Assembly: GCA_039916485.1 (NCBI GenBank) | Contig: JBDSLH010000011.1 | Span: forward strand, 1 to 11,209 | DNA length: 11,209 nucleotides | Direction of reading: 5' to 3' | DNA from: JAPUDQ01 sp039916485 | Lineage (GTDB): Bacteria; Patescibacteriota; Saccharimonadia; Saccharimonadales; Saccharimonadaceae | In this document: positions 5,857-11,209 of the stretch, piece after piece | Numbering within the stretch: position 1 is the stretch's first letter | Layout of the letters: every line of letters begins with the position of its first letter | The notes under the pieces: model-generated | What the model was told of the DNA's origin: nothing | Seen by the model: only the letters and a program-made list of their open reading frames with translations | Databases searched by the model: none | Translations under genes and position numbers: made by a program

Positions 5857-8031
5857 CTAGCGACGTGCTAAAAGAGTGCCCGAGCCAAGTAGCAATACAG
5901 TCACACCAATGAGCATCATCCAGACACTCACTCCAGTTATTGCCAGCTGAGATGGTGTGAGCGCTCCGCCCACAGGTACATCGTCGTAGACGAAGGTTCT
6001 GATGTTGGCATTGTCCGCGGCCCCAAGAACAAAACTGTAACTTGCAGGTGTCGGGAGCTTGCCAGAGATAGTCGGAGCGGTATAAGTAAGGGGCTCACTG
6101 ATCCGATAGTAGGCAGATAGTGCATCGTTAGCAGCTTGCTGCTCAGTTGGGGTTATGCCGTAGGGGTCGACAGGCATTGGAACAGTAGGGCCATTGCTTG
6201 CAAGATAGGTATTGGTATATACTCCATCAGTTTCTTGGCCGGTCAAGGTTGTTGATGAAGCAACTGTGTTACCGTTATCATCAACGAAGTTGAATGTAGC
6301 CGACGCTGGGTTGACAATATACCCACCGGTAATAAAGGGCTCATCATAATCGCTATCTTGACCATCGAGCTCAGTTCCGTCGAGATAAACAGTGTCGGTA
6401 AATCCCAGAGGGTTGGAAGGGTCAGCAGTATACAGTTTGACGTACCAGATCATGTCGATAGCCAGTTGATTTGCACTCGGATCACTGTCGTAAGTATTGA
6501 GTTCTCTACCAAGCCCAGTCTGATACTCAAACGCCGAATCATCAATCGATGTCACGCTCGACGGAATGGTAACAGACACGAGCTTGTTGTATCGGAATAT
6601 GCTCGATGCAATGTTTGTCAGGGTATTTGAAAGTGTCACTGAAGTCAGTTGATTGCTTTCGAAAGCGTTGAAACCAATTGTAGTAACCGAATTCGGGATA
6701 ATGAGTGAAGTAAGCTGGTTGGATCTGAACGCAGCATTACCAATACTTATCAGAGAGCTAGGTAGCGTGAGTGAGCTAAGTGCGTTGGAGCTGAACGCAT
6801 TCTCACCTATACTGACCAGTGAATTAGGAAGCATGACAGAGTTTAGCTGATTGTTAAAAAAAGCTTCCTGGCCGATACTCGTGACCGAATCGGGGATGAC
6901 GACCGACGGAAGTTGATTATAAGCGAACACATAGTCGTTGATGATAGTAAGTGCATTTGGCAGAGTAACTGAGGTCAGATTGTTGCTGAAAAAAGCACTA
7001 GTGCCGATACTCGTGACCGAATTGGGGATGACAAGGGAAGTAAGCTGATTGGCAGCGAATGCTTGTACGCCTATTGTAGTAAGTGAATTAGACAATGTAA
7101 GGGAATTGAGCTGGTTGTAACTAAAAGCAAGACTGCCGATACTTATAACCGAATTGGGGATGACAAGGGAAGTAAGCAGGTTGGAGTAAAAAGCAGTGTT
7201 GCCAATAGTAGTAACTGAACTAGGAATAGCTATACCTGTCAGACTGTTACCATCAAAAGAAGATGCACCAATTGCTAGAACGTTCGTCACGCCAATTTGC
7301 GAAGGGATGATGACATTTCGTGCCATGCATGCTTGTCCGGTACTTTTGATACGCGCCAGGTTATTCAAATAGTAGTCAGTTATCGTCCCCGTGCCGACAG
7401 TAAAGGCAAAGCAGGCATCAGCGGGTTGTGTGGCAGATCCAGGAGCCGTATGGCTAGTGCCATTGTATGAGATCGTTGCAAGCTGAGGGTTATTTTCCAG
7501 GATACTGTTGCCAATCGTTGCGGGGTTACCAACAACAGTAAAGCTCGTGAGCAGGTTGTCTCTAACGGCGTTACTACCAATGTTGGTGACCGAGCTAGGA
7601 ATCGTTATAGAAGTTAGCTGATTACCCCGGAACGCTGATGCACCAATAATTGTGACCGAGCTAGGGATAGTAACTGCAGTGAGTTGATTGTTTTGAAAGC
7701 TGGATTGGCCGATATTGGTAACTGTTGATGGGATAGTGAGTGCAGTGAGACCTTTTGATAAGAAACTGTTATTACCTATTGCTGTAATCGTTACGCCACC
7801 AATAGTGGTTGGTATATCGACATTTGTAGGGCAATTATCAACACCGCCTACTGTATATCCTGTAATAGTTCCAGCTGTGCGAGTAAAGCAGGCATCTGCA
7901 GGTGTTGCAGCATATGCAGGAGTGCTTCCAATGGCTAGTCCGCTAACAATGGCGCATCCACCAACAAAAAGTGATATGCGTATGGCCTGCAATAGTTTAT
8001 CCACCCCAAATATATTGGTGCTTGTACTCAT
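5857..8031 (-). CDS. BspA-type leucine-rich-repeat surface protein with LAxTG sortase signal
   Basis: A 724-residue secreted protein. The start is the ATG at 8031: AGAGG lies 6 nt upstream and a promoter lies at 8093-8121. A longer frame from 8139 would begin upstream of that promoter. Signal peptide is about 1-41 (cut after TPAYA). Two modules each open with PADACF and a partner Cys (48/67 and 207/235, possible disulfide caps), followed by LRR_5 repeats of exactly 22 residues with consensus LTSVTIPNSVTSIGxxAFxxNQ: 4 at 95-182 and 11 at 264-505. Then come a linker (about 505-600), a beta-rich MucBP-like stretch (FNFVDDNGNTVASS), and the C-terminal anchor LAITG (696-700), a hydrophobic helix and ARR. 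LAxTG is the class E sortase signal, so the protein is probably wall- or surface-anchored. BspA-type repeats often mediate adhesion to host cells or other bacteria; here that is an inference. Confidence 0.9.
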   Translation of the reverse strand: MSTSTNIFGVDKLLQAIRISLFVGGCAIVSGLAIGSTPAYAATPADACFTRTAGTITGYTVGGVDNCPTNVDIPTTIGGVTITAIGNNSFLSKGLTALTIPSTVTNIGQSSFQNNQLTAVTIPSSVTIIGASAFRGNQLTSITIPSSVTNIGSNAVRDNLLTSFTVVGNPATIGNSILENNPQLATISYNGTSHTAPGSATQPADACFAFTVGTGTITDYYLNNLARIKSTGQACMARNVIIPSQIGVTNVLAIGASSFDGNSLTGIAIPSSVTTIGNTAFYSNLLTSLVIPNSVISIGSLAFSYNQLNSLTLSNSLTTIGVQAFAANQLTSLVIPNSVTSIGTSAFFSNNLTSVTLPNALTIINDYVFAYNQLPSVVIPDSVTSIGQEAFFNNQLNSVMLPNSLVSIGENAFSSNALSSLTLPSSLISIGNAAFRSNQLTSLIIPNSVTTIGFNAFESNQLTSVTLSNTLTNIASSIFRYNKLVSVTIPSSVTSIDDSAFEYQTGLGRELNTYDSDPSANQLAIDMIWYVKLYTADPSNPLGFTDTVYLDGTELDGQDSDYDEPFITGGYIVNPASATFNFVDDNGNTVASSTTLTGQETDGVYTNTYLASNGPTVPMPVDPYGITPTEQQAANDALSAYYRISEPLTYTAPTISGKLPTPASYSFVLGAADNANIRTFVYDDVPVGGALTPSQLAITGVSVWMMLIGVTVLLLGSGTLLARR
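6520..7242 (-). repeat. Coding tandem repeat, 11 units of 66 bp
   Basis: Eleven in-frame units encode the second LRR block of the surface protein. At the DNA level a higher-order 132-bp period is visible: CCGATAC-type segments at 6872, 7004 and 7136 are nearly identical, while the intervening units differ. This implies duplication of unit pairs. Confidence 0.85.
7486..7749 (-). repeat. Coding tandem repeat, 4 units of 66 bp
   Basis: This is the first LRR block of the surface protein. The first three units keep the TIPSSVTxIG core. The fourth (LTSFTVVGNPATIG) is degenerate and marks the end of the module before the second PADACF cap. Confidence 0.75.
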
Positions 8032-8092
8032 ATTTTTCCTCTTGTTTTTGTCTTTTGCGCTAGCTCTCAATAAACTAGAAATGCTTACGACT

Positions 8093-8121
8093 AGTATATC
8101 ACCGCTAATGATTACTGGCAA
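8093..8121 (-). promoter_or_regulatory. Promoter of the LRR surface protein gene
   Basis: On the minus strand: TTGCCA (8121-8116), 17-nt spacer, TATACT (8098-8093), with TGA directly before the -10 box (extended -10). The predicted start is near 8086, leaving a leader of about 54 nt before the ATG at 8031. This rules against the upstream start at 8139. Confidence 0.65.
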
Positions 8122-8178
8122 AGTGAGTGGAATACACATGAGCGTGTTCTGGGATCAATTCAATTCGCATTTACGAGG

Positions 8179-8184
8179 TATAAT
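8179..8184 (+). promoter_or_regulatory. Leaderless promoter of the exonuclease/GIY-YIG gene
   Basis: TATAAT at 8179-8184 is followed by only 8 nt before the ATG at 8193, so transcription should begin within about two bases of the start codon. No Shine-Dalgarno is present and the -35 region is weak. Confidence 0.55.
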
Positions 8185-8192
8185 TAGTAGTA

Positions 8193-9566
8193 ATGTTTAA
8201 TTTCCCGGTGGTGTTTGTCGATATTGAAACAACAGGAGGCAGCTATAGAAATAGCCGTGTGTTAGAAGTTGCTGCAATCCGCTATGAAAACGGCGTAGTA
8301 GTGAATGAATTTACAACGCTTTTAAACCCAAGCACACACATCCCACAAAGTATCACGGCCTTGACTGGTATATCTGAGCGTGACGTAGTTGACGCCCCAG
8401 AGTTTAACGACATTGCCGACCAATTGATGGAATTAATGGATGGAGCAGTATTTATCGCACATAATGTGCGGTTTGATTATTCGTTTCTAAAAAATGAATT
8501 TGCTATGGTCGGGATGAATTTTGCCCCGAAGTTGTTTTGCACGGTGAGGTTATCCAGGAAGTTATATAGTGGGCACAAAGGGCATAGCTTAGAAAAAATT
8601 ATTGCACGGCACAATATACCAGTACTTGATCGACATCGAGCTCTCGAAGATGCTCGTGCCATATTGTATTTTTCACAGTTGGCATACGACGAGCACCACA
8701 GTGATGTGTTTATAGATGCCGTCGATCATCAGCTCAAAAGCCAATCCTTACCACCAAATCTAGATATCGAAGAATTGGACCGTGTGGATAATGTGCCTGG
8801 TGTGTATATATTTAAGGATGATGTACATCATCCGATTTATGTTGGTAAAAGTATTTCTCTGAAAAAACGGATCATGTCGCACTTTAGCGACACCAGTCCA
8901 AAGGAAACCAAAATCAGTCAGAATGTGCATCATATAGAAACAATCCCAACCTCAAGTGAGCTAGGTGCTTTGATATTAGAATCAAAACTAATCAAAGAGA
9001 TGAAGCCATTGTATAACCGACTGCTTCGCCGCGTTACGAAATACGCGATGATCATAAAAGTAAATCATGATGGCTACTCGTCACTAATTATCAAATCAGG
9101 TAATGTTGAGCATGATACCGACTTGTCCTCTGTATATGGAATATTTCCGAGTCGAACAAAAGCAAAGGCTTCGATAGATGAACTGACAAGGACGTTCCAG
9201 CTATGCCCGAAACTTATGGGACTAGAAAAAACTAAAGGAGCTTGCTTTAACTATTCGCTCAAGCGATGTAACGGTGCTTGTTCAGGCAGCGAGTCAGCTG
9301 AACTATATAATTCTCGGTTTGAAATAGCGCTGGAAAGAAGCCGAATTTCTGAGTGGAACTATGAGGGTCCTATAGTGATCCCTATAAATAGTGGTGGCGA
9401 ACAAGTCATCATTAATAATTGGATGATCCAAGGCTTTGTAAGTGATGATGGTATGCAGATTAGTGATCAAACAGACATGAATTTTGATCTAGATGAATAC
9501 AAAATAATTAAACGATTTATAAAAGAAAACAGCCAGTCAATAGTTAATTACAAAAACGCATATTAG
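8193..9566 (+). CDS. DnaQ-like 3'-5' exonuclease fused to GIY-YIG (UvrC-like) nuclease
   Basis: A 457-residue fusion. Residues 4-165 are a DEDDh exonuclease: DIETTG gives Asp10 and Glu12, HNVRFD gives Asp95, and DRHRALED gives His148 and Asp153, so all five catalytic positions are present. Residues about 198-280 are a GIY-YIG domain: PGVYIF (202-207), YVGKS (216-220), Arg226, and the metal-binding Glu in ILESKLIK (Glu263), as in the N-terminal domain of UvrC and in Cho. A cysteine cluster follows (338, 351, 359, 363; GACFNYSLKRCNGACSG), like the UvrC CPCL-RC-PC element. The UvrC RNase H-like second nuclease and helix-hairpin-helix parts are absent. The same order of domains is known in actinobacterial proteins such as M. 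tuberculosis Rv2191. Likely role: DNA repair, with the GIY-YIG domain nicking and the exonuclease trimming; this division is an inference. Confidence 0.9.
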   Translation: MFNFPVVFVDIETTGGSYRNSRVLEVAAIRYENGVVVNEFTTLLNPSTHIPQSITALTGISERDVVDAPEFNDIADQLMELMDGAVFIAHNVRFDYSFLKNEFAMVGMNFAPKLFCTVRLSRKLYSGHKGHSLEKIIARHNIPVLDRHRALEDARAILYFSQLAYDEHHSDVFIDAVDHQLKSQSLPPNLDIEELDRVDNVPGVYIFKDDVHHPIYVGKSISLKKRIMSHFSDTSPKETKISQNVHHIETIPTSSELGALILESKLIKEMKPLYNRLLRRVTKYAMIIKVNHDGYSSLIIKSGNVEHDTDLSSVYGIFPSRTKAKASIDELTRTFQLCPKLMGLEKTKGACFNYSLKRCNGACSGSESAELYNSRFEIALERSRISEWNYEGPIVIPINSGGEQVIINNWMIQGFVSDDGMQISDQTDMNFDLDEYKIIKRFIKENSQSIVNYKNAY

Positions 9567-9616
9567 GTAAATTATTCTCATGAGAAATATCGAGAGATTA
9601 TACGTAGACGTTTGCA

Positions 9617-9625
9617 TGCTATAAT
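9617..9625 (+). promoter_or_regulatory. Extended -10 leaderless promoter of the PAP2-like gene
   Basis: TGC directly followed by TATAAT (9620-9625) is an extended -10 element, placed 8 nt before the ATG at 9634. There is no Shine-Dalgarno between them, so the mRNA is probably leaderless. Confidence 0.6.
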
Positions 9626-9633
9626 TCGATTCA

Positions 9634-10605
9634 ATGAAAGATCGATTATTTCAAGTTATTGAGCGATTACGGATAACGTATCTCAATAACAGGACACAAT
9701 TTATTATACGATGCGTAGTTTTGTTGCTAGTAGCATTGCTTCTCGTTACAAAACGTACATTTTGGACACCAGATACATTGTTTGTAATTTTGTTCTCAAT
9801 ATTTGTTGTATTTGGTCAGGTTCGTCCTTTCCTGGTACGGTTCTTACCACTTGTCTCGTTACTACTCTTATATGAACTGTTTCGAGGTGTCGCAGATGAT
9901 TTGAACGGTACAGTGCATTTTACTGAAATGATTATCGCCGATAGGTGGTTGTTTAATGGCATTATTCCATCGAGCGTCTTGCAAGCGTGGTGGTGGAATG
10001 GTCAAGTACGATGGTATGATTTCTATTTTTACTTTTTATATACCATTCACTTCCTCATGCCTATCATTTTAGCCGTTATATTATGGAAAAAAGCAGATCG
10101 CTTCTATTGGCCGTTTGTTTGGGCGATCGTGGGGCTCAGTTTTGCGGCATTTGTAACGTATATTGTATTTCCAGCTGCACCGCCATGGATGGCAAAAGAG
10201 CTAGGATATTTTGCAGATCCAATGCACCGAGTCTCATCAGATATTTGGGCTGCAATGGGTATACAAAACTTTTCTGAAGTGTACAACAAACTGCCAGCTA
10301 ACCCCGTCGCGGCGGTACCCTCCCTTCATTCGGCATATCCACTACTTTTTAGCCTGTTCGTAGTGTTAGCATTTGGTCGAAAGTATTGGTGGGTATTTGT
10401 GTATCCGATTAGCATGTGGGTGGGTGTGGTATATCTTGGCGAACATTATGTGATCGATGTTATTCTGGGTGCTCTCTATGCAGGAATATCAGTATATGCA
10501 AGCCTTGTATTTATAGCCTGGTACCGGAGGGAACTTCGTAAACATCCGCTACGCTATGTCCGATCAAAACTACCCTCACGAATTCCATACTCAACAAAAG
10601 CTTAG
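9634..10605 (+). CDS. PAP2/AUR1-like membrane phosphatase or phosphotransferase
   Basis: A 323-residue polytopic protein with about seven membrane helices (about 24-40, 46-62, 67-83, 133-151, 159-179, 235-248, 253-268 and/or 275-297) and a basic cytoplasmic tail. The phosphatase signature is present: PSLHSAYPLL (229-238) gives His232, and YLGEHYVIDVILG (267-279) gives the His271/Asp275 pair. In the PAP2 superfamily these form the phospho-His catalytic site. The FPAAPPWM segment (179-186) and overall length match the PAP2_3 branch, which includes inositol phosphorylceramide synthase (AUR1) and related bacterial lipid phosphotransferases. Plausible substrates are phosphatidate, undecaprenyl pyrophosphate or phosphoinositol lipids; the sequence does not decide. 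The gene lies 67 nt after the nuclease gene but has its own promoter. Confidence 0.85.
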   Translation: MKDRLFQVIERLRITYLNNRTQFIIRCVVLLLVALLLVTKRTFWTPDTLFVILFSIFVVFGQVRPFLVRFLPLVSLLLLYELFRGVADDLNGTVHFTEMIIADRWLFNGIIPSSVLQAWWWNGQVRWYDFYFYFLYTIHFLMPIILAVILWKKADRFYWPFVWAIVGLSFAAFVTYIVFPAAPPWMAKELGYFADPMHRVSSDIWAAMGIQNFSEVYNKLPANPVAAVPSLHSAYPLLFSLFVVLAFGRKYWWVFVYPISMWVGVVYLGEHYVIDVILGALYAGISVYASLVFIAWYRRELRKHPLRYVRSKLPSRIPYSTKA

Positions 10606-10614
10606 ATATATGTT

Positions 10615-10875
10615 TTATGTGACATGTGTGAATCGCGGCACTGTCTGTTTTGCATGTTTGACCGTTTCAAAGAAGTCTTGTGCAGTTCGAACCCACACCA
10701 CATGGGTGGTTGTTGATCTGTAGACCACACAAGCCACAAGTGTGGTTTCTATGAAACCTGTAGTGACGATTTCGTAAATGTCACCTTTGTAGTGCTTAAA
10801 CATATCGCCGATTTCTGGACGCTTATACTCATTCCAGCCTGAAACTATATCGTTGATAGTTTTATGCTTGGTCAT
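10615..10875 (-). CDS. DUF1653 domain protein
   Basis: An 86-residue protein that is nearly all DUF1653. Family landmarks in order are a Gly-Asp start (23-24), FKHYKGDIYEIV (26-37), ET (43-44), VVYR (50-53), VWVRTAQDFFETV (60-72) and PRF (80-82). The family is a small beta-barrel-like fold of unknown function, widespread in bacteria and often next to unrelated housekeeping genes. The gene converges on the PAP2-like gene (9 nt between stops). No Shine-Dalgarno precedes the ATG; TAGAAT lies 6 nt upstream, so the start is probably leaderless. Confidence 0.88.
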   Translation of the reverse strand: MTKHKTINDIVSGWNEYKRPEIGDMFKHYKGDIYEIVTTGFIETTLVACVVYRSTTTHVVWVRTAQDFFETVKHAKQTVPRFTHVT

Positions 10876-10881
10876 ATTGTT

Positions 10882-10890
10882 ATTCTACCA
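10882..10890 (-). promoter_or_regulatory. Extended -10 leaderless promoter of the DUF1653 gene
   Basis: On the minus strand TGG (10890-10888) is followed by TAGAAT (10887-10882) and then exactly 6 nt to the ATG at 10875, placing the predicted +1 on the start codon. No -35 box is seen. Confidence 0.45.
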
Positions 10891-10918
10891 CTTTTCAGAA
10901 AGCCCTAGATTGGGTCAG

Positions 10919-10946
10919 TGTTATAATAGATAGATCAAACAGGAGA
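10919..10946 (+). promoter_or_regulatory. Extended -10 promoter and ribosome site for the VOC gene
   Basis: TGT plus TATAAT (10922-10927) forms an extended -10 box. AGGAGA (10941-10946) is a proper ribosome site 5 nt before the ATG at 10952. This gene therefore has a short leader, unlike its divergent neighbour. Confidence 0.6.
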
Positions 10947-10951
10947 TACTT

Positions 10952-11209
10952 ATGTTGGGAGAATGCAAAACATTCAGTGGATACTCAGTTAACGATATTG
11001 CAATAGTACGTACATTTTATGAATCAGCACTAGGGATAAAAGTAGAGCAAAATGAGATGGGTCTGCAGCTTTTTCTCAATAATCAACACGTGTATATATA
11101 TGAGAAGGCGGATCATCAACCAGCTACATTTACAGTGCTAAATTTTATTGTTGAGAATATAGACGAAGCGGCAGATACACTTGTAAAAGCCGGCATTACA
11201 TTTGAGCAC
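10952..11209 (+). CDS. VOC/glyoxalase-fold protein, 5' part
   Basis: The first 86 codons of a gene that runs off the right edge. The sequence GYSVNDIAIVRTFYESALGI (residues 10-29) is the standard opening of a vicinal-oxygen-chelate half-domain: a beta strand, then an 'R-FYE-LG' helix. It continues with QLFLNNQHVYIYEK, and FTVLNFIVENIDEAADTLVKAG, which begins the second beta-alpha-beta unit. The family includes glyoxalase I, fosfomycin and bleomycin resistance proteins and dioxygenases. The first metal-ligand position (usually His/Gln after the first strand) reads Ser/Val here, so a metal-free or binding role is possible. The function cannot be narrowed from this fragment. Confidence 0.8.
   Translation, partial: MLGECKTFSGYSVNDIAIVRTFYESALGIKVEQNEMGLQLFLNNQHVYIYEKADHQPATFTVLNFIVENIDEAADTLVKAGITFEH

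Noticed and set aside
6520..7749. Non-coding satellite or CRISPR-like array
   Set aside because: The 66-bp period is in frame and translates to a 22-residue LRR. There are no unique spacers between identical repeats.
8032..8139. N-terminal extension of the LRR protein to 8139
   Set aside because: It would start upstream of the promoter at 8093-8121. The inner ATG at 8031 has a ribosome site and gives a normal signal peptide.
7715..8200. 161-codon plus-strand open frame
   Set aside because: It is antisense to the signal-peptide and first repeats of the LRR gene. The open frame reflects the repeat's codon pattern, and it runs across the LRR promoter.

Overview
This 11.2 kb window looks like chromosomal DNA from a small-genome bacterium with low to moderate GC. 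The best fit is the Candidate Phyla Radiation, probably Candidatus Saccharibacteria (TM7). The clues are a BspA-type leucine-rich-repeat surface protein with an LAxTG sortase signal, a nickel superoxide dismutase paired with a membrane form of its maturation protease, short compact genes with AT-rich promoters, and many apparently leaderless starts. The lineage is an inference; no rRNA or ribosomal protein is present to fix it. No prophage, insertion sequence, CRISPR array or defence cassette is visible.

Layout. Positions 1-149 hold the 3' end of trmD, followed by a terminator-like stretch. Positions 411-1571 form a two-gene unit, sodN and a SodX-like protease that carries an extra four-helix membrane domain. 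The two reading frames abut (TAG directly followed by ATG). Positions 1560-1854 form a small transcription unit for tRNA-Gln(CUG), flanked on both sides by tRNA-like relics and by a 23-nt inverted repeat, and closed by a hairpin. A GNAT acetyltransferase follows (1869-2411). Facing it on the minus strand is a large secreted metallophosphoesterase (2476-4665).

A P-loop nucleotide-kinase-like protein (4857-5384) starts inside a near-perfect 36-bp palindrome. A strong consensus promoter at 5400-5428 then leads, across about 225 nt without a convincing gene, into a previously unlisted 50-residue basic protein (5660-5812). Converging on it is the LRR surface protein (5857-8031, minus strand; 15 repeats of exactly 22 residues). 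Divergent from that gene is a DnaQ-type exonuclease fused to a GIY-YIG/UvrC-like nuclease (8193-9566). Next come a polytopic PAP2/AUR1-like phosphatase (9634-10605), a minus-strand DUF1653 protein (10615-10875), and the 5' part of a VOC/glyoxalase-fold protein (10952 to the window end).

The genes serve several separate functions: oxidative-stress defence (sodN/sodX), cell-surface interaction and phosphate release (LRR protein and secreted phosphatase), DNA repair (exo/GIY-YIG) and lipid metabolism (PAP2). I do not see a single multi-gene novel system. The parts most worth a second look are the membrane-fused SodX, the structured tRNA-Gln locus, the leader and microprotein at 5400-5812, and the recurring TATAAT-N6-10-ATG leaderless architecture.
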